Origin: Homarus americanus | Lineage: Eukaryota; Arthropoda; Malacostraca; Decapoda; Nephropidae | Assembly (NCBI RefSeq): GCF_018991925.1 | Contig: NW_024737068.1 | Location: forward strand, 11,286,676 to 11,350,675 | Direction of reading: 5' to 3' | DNA: 64,000 nt | In this document: one piece after another, positions 23,209-35,142 of the stretch | How the letters are laid out: each line of letters begins with the position of its first letter | Position numbering within the stretch: position 1 is the stretch's first letter | Translations under genes and position numbers: made by a program | Notes under the pieces: generated by a model | The model's input: only the letters and a program-made list of their open reading frames with translations | What the model was told of the DNA's origin: nothing | Database searches by the model: none

Positions 23209-23635
23209 TTAAAAACTGTAGGGCGAGAAGGAGTCTAAGTTGTACAGGTGTTGATCATTTGATATAAGGAGAGGAAAATGAAACAGGATGACTATAACCT
23301 TCATATCTAGATGCCAGAAATACTCGGCAATTATCTTTAGTTTGTTATTCCCGCCGTTCCTAAGACTTACGTGCTGCCTCCCTTCCCCGTGAGTCTACCA
23401 TACACCCGAGCACAAAAATAATATACATAAATTAGAATACAAAGTGTTGGTTGCAGGATGGACTCGCTTAAGAATGAGTCAAGTCGCTGGTTAAATTTTG
23501 GAAGCATTTAAAGTACCTCTCAAACTCATTTATTTTGTGTAGTCTTTAACTTGATTTTTCTTGGTCTTTTTATTGTTCCTCTTGTAATTTTTTGCCTTAT
23601 ATAACAGTGATGGCAAATTATAACCATTTTACTGG
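23208..23635. other. Unassigned sequence
   Basis: No gene is seen. Confidence 0.4.
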
Positions 23636-23965
23636 ATGGAAAGGTTGAGGGGAGGAAGGGGGAGAAAAGTGGAGGGAGAGGAGGAGGGAAAAGAGATTGA
23701 AGGAGGAGAGGGGAGAAGCAGGGGAAGGAGGGGGAGGATGGAGGGAGAGGCAGGATGAGGGAGCGGGAGGCAGGAGGATGGAGGCGGGAGGAGGCAGTAG
23801 GAGAGAGAGAGAGAGATGGAAGGGGAGGGGGGCAGAGGAGGGGAGGGGAGGAAGGAGGTGGGAAAGGGAGGCAGGAGGGTGGAGGGAGAGGGGGAGGCAG
23901 GAGGAAGGAGAGGAAGGCAGGGGGAGAAGGATGGAGGGGGAAGGAGAGGGAAGAGACTAAAGGTC
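23636..23965. repeat. Purine-rich (GGA/GAG) low-complexity tract
   Basis: Almost pure G/A on the plus strand with irregular GGAGG and GGAGAG words. Arg/Glu/Gly-rich and Pro/Ser-rich frames are artefacts. Confidence 0.92.
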
Positions 23966-24505
23966 AAACCATAAGGCTATCACAATAGCTGTTCCAGGTT
24001 GATGGTCACGAGAGTGGTATTCAATATAAATTATTTAAAATCTTCTTCTTTTTTCGTATAATATTTTCCCCCAAATATGATAGAAAACTACCACCGCTCC
24101 CCCACATATTTCCATCATTGTGGTTTAAGTTTTGCGTCTCAAGCAAAAATATTTAAAACGAGTTCATGTGATTCGGTATAAAAAAAATTACGTGTTTCCA
24201 TCATTTCAGTTTAATGTTTCCTTATTATAAAAACTTTGACGTGTTTTTTTTATCACGTCAGAGAGAATCATGTCTCCATGTAACAAAAGTTCTCTTTATC
24301 TCCACCATTTACGAGTCTGCTTCATGTACTGTACTTGTATGTTGCCGTCACTTCCCTAAGAGTATCGTGTTCCTCTCTGGTAGAAATATACAAGTGTTTA
24401 CAAATCTGTACATTATCTCTCACTTCAGATACGAGCTACGTCTTCATCTCCCAGTCTTATCTAGGTGACGTAAATCGACTGTGAATACTGCAATGATTTG
24501 GTAGT
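23966..24505. other. Unassigned sequence
   Basis: An 84-codon frame at 24214-24468 has no recognisable domain. Confidence 0.4.
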
Positions 24506-24529
24506 ATTGGTTCATAATACATACAGCCC

Positions 24530-24890
24530 ACCGCCGCCCCTCCTCCTCTCTCTCTCACCGCCCTCAGCCTCCACATCTTCGTCACTCACCTGCCTGTCTT
24601 TACCATCCTTCCCTCACACCTCCTCCATCCCTCTTCAAACCTACATGAATTTTCTTATCACAGTGTCGGTGGCGGTGTTATGGACTCTCTTCTCTACGCT
24701 TCTCTCTTTTTTATCTCCTTCTCTCGCCCACCATTTCTCTCCCGCCTTTCGTCTCTGAGGCCTCACCCTCTCCACCTCTCCCCTCGTCCTTCACCATTCC
24801 CTATCACCGCCTCTCCTCTCTCTCGCTCCCTCCTCAAACCCTTCACGCATTTTCTTATCAGAGTGACGGTGGCAGTGTTATAAGCTTCTA
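24530..24890. repeat. CT-rich region containing a diverged tandem duplication of about 202 bp
   Basis: A segment ending in TTTTCTTATCACAGTG and then TCGGTGGCGGTGTTAT (about 24630-24682) is matched by TTTTCTTATCAGAGTG and ACGGTGGCAGTGTTAT (about 24832-24884). Both are preceded by CT-rich sequence and CTTCAAACC or CCTCAAACC. The non-pyrimidine core is better conserved than the CT flanks. Confidence 0.75.
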
Positions 24891-25560
24891 GGAGCGGAGG
24901 GGATGACTGATGCTCCCTTTATCTCCAGCTGACTTTTGTTGACATTCCTGCCGCCAGAGGAGTGTTGCTGGGGAGTGCTCGTGTGATACCGAACGGGGAG
25001 AAAATGTGCATAATTATCGCTCATCAGGCGTCTAATGACTTAATTTTTGGTGAGTACAAAGAGGTATAGCAAGGTGAAAGGAGTGGTCGTACGATATATG
25101 GCTTCCAATACCGTTGTTATCTTCGTTTTAACAAAGACTTAGCTGACTATACTAGCTAGCAGAATATATAGGTCTTGTGTTGCTGTGTTGAAGGCAGTAA
25201 ATTCGGTTTAAGTAAAGACCCACTTAATTGTTGTATATACTGGTAATAATGAGGATACATGCACTATGCCTCTCTCCGGAAGTTTATAAATTTGGATTTA
25301 GTAAACAGACAGTTGTGTATTAGTTTTAAAAGCAGCGGAACTTTATAGAATTAAGATGCAACGTTTGTAAAAGTACGAAATGATATTAAATAAAGAAACA
25401 ATTAGCGTATAGTACATCGCTTTCCTGACACTTACAAACTTTCTGTTAGCTGGGATGATGTGCGTTAGAGAGCTTTTACAAGGATAAACAGAGTGATGGC
25501 ATGAGTGTTTGGTCATATGTAACATTAAACATAATATACCAGAGTGCGTTCACTGTGGCT
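24891..25560. other. Unassigned sequence
   Basis: No gene is seen. Confidence 0.4.
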
Positions 25561-25627
25561 GTAATTATTATTATTTTTTTATTTATTTTTTTTATTTATT
25601 TATTTTTTTTTTTTTTTTGGGGGGGGA
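25561..25627. repeat. T-rich tract ending in a G run
   Basis: (TTTA)n and poly(T), followed by eight G residues. Length in such tracts is unreliable in assemblies. Confidence 0.85.
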
Positions 25628-25724
25628 ATGATACGGTAGATCGCTTACAAGGCTCTTCCATTGGTCTCCCAAACATACGTAAGTATTCATAAAATTACTT
25701 ACAAATATTGCAAAAGTTTGTGGC

Positions 25725-25754
25725 GATACACACACACACACACACACACACACA
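25725..25754. repeat. (CA)n microsatellite
   Basis: About 14 CA units. Confidence 0.95.
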
Positions 25755-25854
25755 TGATTACTTTCTATGTTTCCAAATCTTGTTTTGTCAAATTCTTGGG
25801 TTGGGTATTAGATTGGCGCAGTGATTGAACAGATGTGGAAGGGAACAGTACAGC

Positions 25855-26520
25855 CAGAGAGAGAGAAAGACACACACACACGAGTGAATATACATCAATT
25901 ATATTCTAAAACTGGGGGACTGATCACACACACGTCGAGAGGATGAATGTTGCACGAATAAAATAAATAACTGGAGAAATACCAGATATATACACCAGGA
26001 CATGGAAGAACAATACCAAGAGAAGAAGGTAAATTGTAAACCATCAGTTGATAATAGTATGATAGAAAGACTTAAAGGGTATGGATGGATATTACAAATG
26101 TGAACAAACTGTAAGCAAACAATACAAGATGCAGTAAACAGAAGCAAAAGACAACACACTATTAAAACACAGATAAGTTCCTAAATTATAACAGCACTTT
26201 GCAAAATACTAAAATTATATGAACTTCACATAATCCACAAAAAATACATAAAAATACAGAACATAAAACCTAAATAAAAATGCAAAAAAAAAAAATTACA
26301 AAATAAAAATCAATAAAAAAATAAACATGATAAAACATCAAAAAATAAAAACATAAAAACCCGAAAACATCTGAATGAAAAAATTTATACAGAAATAAAT
26401 GCAACAAAAACCACACAACCAAAACGATACACAATACCCCCACCCACCTCTACCAACCCCCAACCAATCCCCCCCCCCTTAAAAAAAAGAAAGTAATTTA
26501 CATGTCACTAATCCACTGAT
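25855..26520. other. A-rich unassigned region
   Basis: Strongly A-rich from about 26160 to 26420 with many AAAATA and ACATAAAA words and short (CA)n tracts. No coding match. Confidence 0.5.
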
Positions 26521-26990
26521 AATAATGTCCGTAATGAGAGCGATGGCGGGCACGTATTTCCCCGGCCTGTAAAAAAAAAAGGGCTAATTAAATCCCTCGG
26601 TTGTTGGAACGTAATTAGGCAGTTAGGAAAACGGTAATCAGGGCCCTACGAAGCTCCATAAATTTCCGTGAAAAACAAAAAACAAAAACAAAAATAAAAA
26701 CAAAAGTATACAAATTAAAGGGTGTATATATGGCGGTATATACAGTATATATACATTAGTGTGACACAGGATGTATAGTACACCATTGAAAGTTATTGTG
26801 AAGAATACAATACAGGATAGAGAATGAATGTGAGGAATGAAATGCATGATGAGGAATGAGTATAAAGAATGATATACCGGTAGACGATGAAGAATGAATA
26901 GTAAAACAAAAGACAAAAACAACAAGTAGTGTTACTGACGCGTTCAATGTCCATCGCTCTTATGTCAGGTTACCAACAAAATATTACCCC
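26521..26990. other. Unassigned sequence
   Basis: No gene is seen. GAATGA-type words recur at 26800-26900. Confidence 0.4.
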
Positions 26991-26991
26991 A

Positions 26992-27064
<73 letters not shown>
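26991..27064. repeat. Poly(A) followed by (TA)n
   Basis: Nineteen A residues (26991-27009) run into about 27 TA units. Confidence 0.95.
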
Positions 27065-27066
<2 letters not shown>

Positions 27067-27145
27067 CATGTAAATAACAATAACGTGGATAAGATCAATC
27101 TTGATAAAATACACGGAAAATGAAAAACAATCCGTTTTTCCATTT

Positions 27146-27148
<3 letters not shown>
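27061..27148. mobile_element. Diverged copy of the palindromic element seen at 37.7 kb
   Basis: Starting with ATATTTCATGTAAAT and continuing with ACGTGGATAAGATCAATC, TTGATAAAAT and ACACGG, this matches the left arm of the 37723-37890 palindrome with small indels. It likewise lies immediately 3' of a (TA)n run. The second arm is nearly missing: only a short inverted return (TTTTTCCATTTTTC pairing with GAAAATGAAAAA) is present before the next (TA)n. Confidence 0.75.

Positions 27149-27222
<74 letters not shown>
27149..27222. repeat. (TA)n microsatellite
   Basis: About 37 TA units on the far side of the palindrome-family copy. Confidence 0.97.
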
Positions 27223-27223
<1 letters not shown>

Positions 27224-27756
27224 AATTATAGAAAAATATAACATTTCCCCAAAGCACCTGAGTTACCTGTGTCCAAATTCAACATCGTAGCGAAAAAAAA
27301 GTGCCACTGGCATATTGGGTGAACAAGCAAAAAATAAATAAATAAACAAACAAACAAATAAAGTAAACGGAACAACCAATCAGAACCCCCCCTCTCCGAT
27401 TATTTTGGACACTCATCCTTGGGTCACGCGCTTCACGCACCGCCAGGAGACGATATAGGGAGGTGGTGTAGACAGCAGGTATATAATACATATAAAAAAA
27501 GTAATAATACGCGACAAACAATAACTACAAAATAAGAACCGACAATATGAGATGATGAAATTAAAAAAAAAAGTGACGGAAAGGAGTTTACATGTGAAAG
27601 GGTGAGAAGAGGAATATTTACATGAAACAGAAAGTGAAATATTCGGTGATGAAAAATGTATGAAGTGGAAACTGAAAATACTCGAGGAAGAAGATTATAA
27701 TATGAAGGACCGAAGTGCAAATACTCAAGAGATTAAAATTATGCGTGAAAAGAGAA
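27223..27756. other. Unassigned sequence
   Basis: No gene is seen. Confidence 0.4.
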
Positions 27757-27782
27757 ACACACACACACACACACACACACAC
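27757..27782. repeat. (CA)n microsatellite
   Basis: Thirteen CA units. Confidence 0.95.
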
Positions 27783-28800
27783 ATGAAGAAAGTCTGCGAA
27801 AACAGGTCATAAAACTGAAAATGGAAAATAAGCAAAGGGGAATAAACGCACACAATAGGAAGTGGAGAATTTTGGCGGGGCTGAGAAGGGTTCAAAGGAG
27901 AGGAGAGATGAGGGATGAAGCTGAGGGAGATTAGTTAGGCAAGGAGAGAATGATGAGGAAGATTTACGTAGGGAAGGGTGAGAGGTGAGAGATGAGGGGC
28001 GGAAAGGTGACGGTGGGATAGACGAGAGAGAGAAAGGACGAATAATGTGGAAGAGGAGGAGGTGGTGGTGGTGAGAGGGGAAGACACAGAGGATGGTGTT
28101 GGGGAAAGGTGAGGAAGACAGACAGACAGACAAAGAGAGAGAGAGAGAGAGAGAGAGATGGAAGACGTGCAAAGAGAAAGAAAAGACAAACAACAAAACG
28201 AATATGATGTGAAAGAAAGTAAAAAAGTAGCAGACAAGCGAGGACAAGTTAGATGAGAGAGAGAGAGAGACGGCTGTTGGGGAGGAAAAATGTAGAGGGA
28301 AAAATAGGAGAAGGTAAATCAAGAAGAAGAAGGATCGGCACAGAGGTCGACTGAGAGAGAATAGAGAACGTAGGTCAAGAAGATGAACAGCACAGAGAGT
28401 GAGATAGAGAAAGTGTAGATCACGAAGAAGAATGATCAGCCATGAGAAAGCGAGAGAGAGAGAGTAAAGAAAGAGAGAGAAAACGGTGGGAATAAAGAAC
28501 GATAAGGAGAAAGGGAGAATAGTAAAGAAAAGAGAGAATAATAAGGAGAAAGATAATGATAGGAGAGAGAGATTGACGAGGAGAATGAGGGAATGATAAT
28601 GAGAATAATAAGGAGAAACATGAAAAGATACGAAAGAAAACGATAAAGAGAAGATAAAATGACAAAGAAAAATAGATAAAAATAGGAGAGAAAGAATAAG
28701 TAAAATGGGAGAATGATAAGGAGAAAGAGAGACAGAAGACGAATAGAAGAAATTAGGAATGATAATGAGATAGAAGAGAAAATGAAGAATTTACTCCTGA
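27783..28800. repeat. About 1 kb purine-rich low-complexity region
   Basis: G/A-rich on the plus strand with (GA)n at 28133-28159 and 28255-28270 and repeated GATAATGAGGAGAAA-like words at 28480-28760. Leu/Ser/Phe-rich minus-strand frames are not genes. Confidence 0.88.
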
Positions 28801-28950
28801 GTCTGCCTTAGCCTCCAACAGTCAGAGCCTTTTAGTATTCCCTCGCGACCTTTCCCGTCATCGTCAACAAGTTTCATATTGCGCTAATAAAAATCACTGA
28901 GAGAAAAATACCAAGTGAAAACAACCCACAAACCTTATTAACGATGGCAA

Positions 28951-29240
28951 TTACTACTACTACTACAAATACAACTACTACTACTACTACAACTACTACT
29001 ACTACTACAACTACTACTACTACTACTACTAAAGGTACAACCACAACTAACAAGAATAAGAATAACAATGACAATAACATTAAGAATAAGAATAATATGA
29101 ATAAGAAGAATATGAATAAGAATAAGGATAAGAAAATAATAGAAAAAAGAAAAGGAGGAAATGGAGGAAGCGAAAGAAAAAAGAACAAAAACACCAACAA
29201 AGATAAGAATAACAAAAAGAATAAGAAGTATTATATAAAT
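28951..29240. repeat. (ACT)n microsatellite followed by AAT/AAG-rich triplets
   Basis: (ACT)n with ACA interruptions to about 29032, then AAC/AAT/AAG triplets. The 127-codon frame on the plus strand (poly-Thr then Asn/Lys) is triplet repeat. Confidence 0.93.
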
Positions 29241-29690
29241 AACAACTTTATATCACAAATAAATATGTTCTCTGCATTTCCTTTCTCCGCCAATACACTA
29301 GAAAAGTTTATACAATATACAGCGTAGATAACATTATTTTGTGCTAGTTTTCTCCCTAACACGGTATTCAATTCATAGTTCATAAAACCACTACAGTATC
29401 ACACATTACTGAAAAGAATGAAACAATATCCGCAGCAAACTATTGAATTTAAAACGTCAGATATAGAAAAAATATTCAGTTCTGTATATTTATTTTTTTC
29501 CCCAACATGCAGGTGAATAAGATACACAACAGCGGGTCAGAAATACGAAGCTTTACGGATGAGCTACAAATTATGACGACTGGCTGAGTTTTGATAATTT
29601 TCATGACTTAAATATTTGTTGAATTCATAACTTTTCGAGAAGTGATGCAATATTTTCGGGGTTTCACCTAAGAAATGTATAAAATCCATT
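29241..29690. other. Unassigned sequence
   Basis: No gene is seen. Confidence 0.4.
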
Positions 29691-29791
29691 ATTGTTGTTG
29701 TATTATTACTATTATCAGTATTAAATAATTATTATCATTATCAATAATATTAGTTTTATTATTATTATTATTAATATTATTTTCAGTATTA

Positions 29792-29828
<37 letters not shown>

Positions 29829-29838
29829 TTCAGTATTA

Positions 29839-29888
<50 letters not shown>
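29691..29888. repeat. (ATT)n microsatellite with duplicated interruption
   Basis: Long (ATT)n runs separated twice by TTTTCAGTATTACA, indicating duplication of a segment containing the interruption. Confidence 0.93.
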
Positions 29889-29890
<2 letters not shown>

Positions 29891-30081
29891 GCTGACAAGT
29901 ACTATAAGAAGGATGAAAGGCGGCGCTGCCAGATAAAAATGATCACCCGTGAGTCATAGCTCGACCCAGCTCGCTCGACTCGACCTAAATTGAATTTGCG
30001 TATCCTCGGGGGAGATATGATCTAGACTGACACAGGACTACGTGAGGTATGGAGCCCTGGTAGATATTGCTTGTATGGACA

Positions 30082-30114
30082 CACACATATATATATATAT
30101 ACTTGCCAGTCTGC

Positions 30115-30147
<33 letters not shown>

Positions 30148-30246
30148 CAGTATCTATTCATCTACAGTATCTATCTGTCTATCTGTCTGTCTACATTATC
30201 TGTCTGTCTGTCTGTCTCTCTCCCTCTCTCTCTTACACACACACAC
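30082..30246. repeat. Compound microsatellite: (TA)n, (CTAT)n, (CTGT)n, (CT)n, (CA)n
   Basis: Short TA run, then CTAT with CTACAGTATCTAT interruptions, then CTGT, CT and CA runs in succession. Confidence 0.93.
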
Positions 30247-30261
30247 AGACAATGATGACAA

Positions 30262-30680
30262 TGGGGGCCGTTAACACAGACGGTCAAGGAGGAGTTTCAT
30301 TAACGAAGACAATGTTAACGGTGACACATGAAGGATGACGCCGTTAACAGGTGAAACAGGAGGTGCAGTTTAGTGGCAGACACGTTTAGGAGAACTGTGA
30401 GAGATGATGATGAATGATGCCGTTAACAGTCAAAGGATACCGTTAATGAATCTATATATAAGGATACCGGATATAAGGACAACGTTTATAGGGATACCGT
30501 TAACGAACATGTGGATATGATTAACAGCCAACGGAAAACTGTTAACGGATACAGATACCCCTTAACGGTCATAAGAATATAACAGACATAACGAAGACCC
30601 AATTAACGGACAAGAGACTAACGTTAACTAGAAATAAAAACACAGTCAAAGAAGATGGGACAATACTGTTAACGGGGCCG
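30262..30680. repeat. Region dense in CCGTTAACGG-like motifs
   Basis: About a dozen GTTAAC/ATTAAC-centred words in 420 bases, several in the context GGATACCGTTAACG. Spacing is irregular. Best explained as a very decayed tandem repeat. Confidence 0.55.
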
Positions 30681-32410
30681 GGAGGAGCATCACCCACTGT
30701 CGACTTCCATCATTGAAAACGGGAAATGGATTTCAAAATTTACGATCCGGTGCCAGAGGCCAAATATATATTTTCCCGCCTAAGACTACGGGAAAGAATT
30801 TCAATATAATTTTATATTTTTACGGTACACCAAGAGTTATGGTCTAGGGGGGAAATATACTTTTAATTTGATATTTTATTTTGGGATAGTATAATGTATT
30901 CAGGTAGGCTAATGCTAGGACAAATATTCACCGACAATATATTATTTTTTATTGTATTATGCAACTGAGGTAATGGTAGAAAAAAAATATCATTATTTTT
31001 GGTGTTTTTTGTACGGCTGAGGTAATACTATGATAAAAATTCTTCACTATAATATTCACTTTCGGCAGTGTTCTACGACTGAGGTACTACTACTACTACT
31101 TATTACTTACTACTACTTCTACTATTACTACTACTACTACTACTACTAGGAGAAAACATCCCTCTACACCTCTATTTCTGGAAACATATCATAGTTGAAG
31201 TAGTATTTGGAAAGCACAATATACTGAAATGTTTTCCTCAAATACTAGCAAAAGAAATGTCAACTGTACTTATGTTTGATAAAATAAAACATTTCTCGCG
31301 TAAAATGTCTGGTCTAAAAGCAGTAACTTTCACACATTTAAACTTAGTTTTGTCTATCATAAAATTATTGCTCTATAAGCGGAAATTTGAACTTATCTTT
31401 TCTAACTTAAAATTCTTGGTTCTAAAGGATTATTTTTCGCCAACTTGAACGCAATTTTTCTTCTCTCTTAAAATTGCTGGTTTAAAAATACAAATACCGA
31501 GGTACTAATAGGAAACACTGCTGAGATATTACGGTACTGTATACACTTTTCCTAACATTACTCTGTAACTGATGTAAACAAACTGAACGGTGGAAGGTAT
31601 AATTGCGACTTATTCTTCTTACGTTTATACCAGATTAATTGACAAACTGACTCATTTCAAATCGGCTAAAAAAAATTTACGTTTTATGGTTCCTGGAATT
31701 AACTAATTCACAGGTGGAAGCCCAAACTGTAGGTCTAAAAGTTAAAGCTCTTTCCAGTTTGTTGGCGCCGAAAACATTTACTCTTCCATTATATAAAAGA
31801 TAAATTATTGTACATTCAGGTATACGTCAATTAGTAATATATACAACAACATGAAAAGATATATCAAACAAACCTGGAACTATAAACAAATTCAAACTAT
31901 CTAGTGAAAGGATAAACGTACATATGACATTAATGAAATAAATTCTCTAAATAAAATATGACGGTACAGTGAATATAAAAAATATAGTAGATCAGATGAA
32001 ACAAAATAGCACAGAATAATTTAAACTATTAAGACTACAGTAATACAGTACAGTACAAACAAATAGAAAGGTCGGTTATCTAATAGAACAAAGGATAATT
32101 ACCAGCAAGGAACCATCAACCAACACAAAAACACAACTGTAAATTAGATATACATATATAGAAAAGACAATAGTTTAATGATTTAATTGAAAGCCAAAGA
32201 GGTCTGAACGTCCAACTGAGACGGACAAATGCTGATGTCGGCCACAAGTTTGAGAGCGAACCATCCGACGAACATTCCTACCAAGTTGCAGCAAAATTGA
32301 GCCACAAGTTTTTGAAGAAGAAGTCGAAGAAAATGTGAGAAGTTTACGGAGGGACTGACGGGGAGGACAGTGGACGAACACAGTTTACTGATCTATGTCG
32401 GTAAAATGTA
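30681..32410. other. Unassigned AT-rich sequence with (TAC)n at 31083-31148
   Basis: No gene is recognised over about 1.7 kb. An interrupted (TAC)n microsatellite lies at 31083-31148. Related phrases such as CTACGACTGAGGTA, GTACGGCTGAGGTAAT and CAACTGAGGTAATG (30960-31090) suggest an old repeat. Confidence 0.5.
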
Positions 32411-32416
32411 AGACGA

Positions 32417-32522
32417 TTGGTGGATGGATGGGTGGATGGATGGATGGATGGACGGACGGACGGATAAAGGATGGATGATGGATGGACGGATAAAGGATGA
32501 ATGATGGATGGACGGATAAACA
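32417..32522. repeat. (GGAT)n microsatellite with GGATAAA interruptions
   Basis: GGAT/GGAC units, then three copies of a larger block GATGGATGGACGGATAAA. Confidence 0.93.
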
Positions 32523-33186
32523 GGATCCGGTAAACACACTTGTTAACAAAAGAATGATAATAGGCGTCTAAATAAGGCTGCAGGAGAGAGGACGCTCTCC
32601 AATAAGCTCTCACTACTGACGAAGGAGCAGCCTAGTCTGTCTTATGGGTTTAATTAACGCCTGAATTACTCCCTGCAGGTTATCCTAATATTCCCTTTCC
32701 CTGATGATCTAGGGACTGACTCTCAAATTATTATTATGAACGGATTATCTTAATGACTTTTATTGATAAAATTTAATGTTTTTTTTCCCGAGGATACACT
32801 AGGGTTTGGTTCATCTAGAGTTATCCCTTACACACACTATCTCAATAATTCATTCACAAGATAATTATTATATATCTAAAATGACAATGAAGTGATAGTA
32901 AGGGATAAGATGTCGAAATTATTATATATACCTTATCCTTATACTCAAACGGTTGCACCGGTATTAACTGCACTTCAACACCTAAGGTCTTTAGCGCGAA
33001 CTCTGAAAACCGGATACTCTTCAATTCCTTCCCTTCTCAACAGTAAGGCTGGGTACCCATTCACAGAACTTTAGGTGGTCTGGGAGGTACGTGAAGGCTA
33101 ACTAGTTCGCTTAGGGCAGGGCACAACTTCTGTATCCTCTCGACTACCGGATCCCATCAGGAAGTAATAAATCATTACAGAAGTTA

Positions 33187-33187
<1 letters not shown>
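32523..33187. other. Unassigned sequence
   Basis: No gene is recognised. 32950-32998 resembles 22617-22660. Confidence 0.4.

Positions 33188-33188
<1 letters not shown>

Positions 33189-33231
<43 letters not shown>
33189..33231. repeat. (GT)n microsatellite
   Basis: About 21 GT units, followed by a CT-rich stretch to about 33440. Confidence 0.97.
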
Positions 33232-33233
<2 letters not shown>

Positions 33234-33444
33234 CAGGTTAGTTTTTCTCTTTTTCTCTTCAACCTTTCCTTACCCCCTACACTTCTTCTCTCTCACCCCT
33301 TACCAACCTCTTTCTTTTCCTGTCCCATCCTTTCTATTCCCTACACACTTCCCTCTTCCTTTCCCCTTCCCGTCGTTAATCCTAACCCCTACACTTCATC
33401 TCTCTCCTCTATCATCCTCCCTTTCCCCGTTCCATCTTACCTAT

Positions 33445-34480
33445 CCCCTAAATTCATAGAATCTGTCATAAGCAAACAACCATTCAAATATCCTGGAAAA
33501 GCATCACCTCTTCACTGACACACAGTATGGTTTCCGTTCAAGCCGCTCTGCACACTTGCTAGCTCTCGCAACTCAAGGTTTTGCCAGTGATCTTGACAAT
33601 TTCGACGAGTCTTCTCTTGTTGCCTTCGACATTGCTGAAGTTTTGAGCTAGCTACGGCATATAGCTCTCTTTTCCAAGCTTCCATCTTCAGTTCCCATCA
33701 TTTTTTCTTCACCTGGATCTCCTCCTTTCCTAACCTAACCTCCACATCTATTCATTTGTCGATGGTAGACACTTTGACTAATTTCATGTCAATGCTGGAG
33801 TGCCTCAAGGATCAATTCGTGTTCCTACCCTCTTCTTGATCCGTGTAAATGACCTCCACTCCATCCTCTTTCAGCAGCAGACATTCTTTTGGTGATGATA
33901 TCAACACACAGGTGTTTATCCTCCGGTTCTAATGTCCATGTTCAGTTCAGTAACGTTTCCCATTACGTCTCTGAAATACTATAACTACAATGAATACTGA
34001 TCTCGAGTCTATAGACCAATGGGGCGCCGGTAACCTTGTTATATTCAGAGCCACCGAGACACTCCCTGTCTCATACTAAGTAGGTTGTTGTCAAGCTTCA
34101 CTTACATCAGTAATATCCTCACTGTATCAATTTCCAACATAATAACCTTTTGAAACGCTCACATTTTTAACACCGCGAAGAAATTATCCAAAGATAGCTT
34201 TTCTTCTTGGGAGGACCCCCCTATACTTTCACACAACTTTCACTTTACAACAGTCATGTTTACAAATATATGGAATTGTACCTCCACTTGGAGCGGAGTA
34301 CGACAATCCCATTGTTCATTTTTATACCAAATTCTATATAAAGCCCTTCGCCTCAACACCAACCAGTCCCTCACTTTATATCAAGCAATTTGCCTCCTTA
34401 CATTCTCCTTTCCATTGCTATTTCCATATCAATGCGCCATTAAATTTGTATATCATCCCCCTCCTTTTAATCCTAGCTAG
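33445..34480 (+). mobile_element. Decayed Jockey/I-like LINE (reverse transcriptase remnant)
   Basis: Piecing frames together gives KFIESVISKQ (about 33451-33480), LFTDTQYGFRSSRSAHLLAL (about 33506-33570) and VAFDIAEV in place of the block-A phrase (about 33620-33645). Farther on is WGAGNLVIFRATETL (about 34020-34065), then a C-terminal part including GVRQSHCSFLYQILYKALRLN (about 34290-34355). These follow the order of a non-LTR reverse transcriptase. Stops, frameshifts and a destroyed catalytic segment show it is long dead. Family assignment within the Jockey group is tentative. Confidence 0.65.
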
Positions 34481-34964
34481 AGTACACGTTATTAGTCACC
34501 ATACCATCCCTCCTCCGTGCAAGTTTCTGTTAATCGTAAGTTATCATCATTCATTCCTTTATGTACTCCCTGCCCTCCTCACGTCTTTCCATCCACAAAT
34601 AACTTACAACTCTTCTAAAGTATAGAGTCATACATTCACTTCATGTTACACAGTTAAATCATGACTGTATCCTCGTCTTTCTTACCCATGATGTACCAGT
34701 CACAGGACACACTATCCTGTACCCCTTCCTTAGTCTATCACAACGTTAAAACAAAGAACCTTCACCTTCTCTCTCACCTTCCCCCCCCCCTTTTGCCCTT
34801 TCTCTCTTTCTTTCCTACTCTCCATTCTTTTTTTATCCTGTCCCTCCCCCTTTATTTCCTCCCTTTTTTCAACCGCCCTCCCCAACCTATCCTCTCTCCA
34901 CTCCCCAAATTCTATCTACCACTCCTCTTCTCTCCTATTGCCACCTCACTTCTCTACAGAGTCG

Positions 34965-34966
<2 letters not shown>
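34481..34966. other. Unassigned, CT-rich from 34760
   Basis: No gene is seen. The last 200 bases are pyrimidine-rich. Confidence 0.5.

Positions 34967-35013
<47 letters not shown>
34967..35013. repeat. (GA)n microsatellite
   Basis: About 23 GA units. Confidence 0.97.
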
Positions 35014-35016
<3 letters not shown>

Positions 35017-35142
35017 ACTCAGCTCAACCGCCTTTTGATGACATTGGTGTTACTGCAGCGTTGCCAATGTCAGCAGAGACCCAGCGTCGCCAATTTTGCC
35101 TTTTCACTCATGGATTGAGACGTGACTCTTGAACCAAGGAAG

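Noticed and set aside
28944..29327. 127-codon Thr then Asn/Lys frame
   Set aside because: Pure (ACT)n followed by AAT/AAG triplets.
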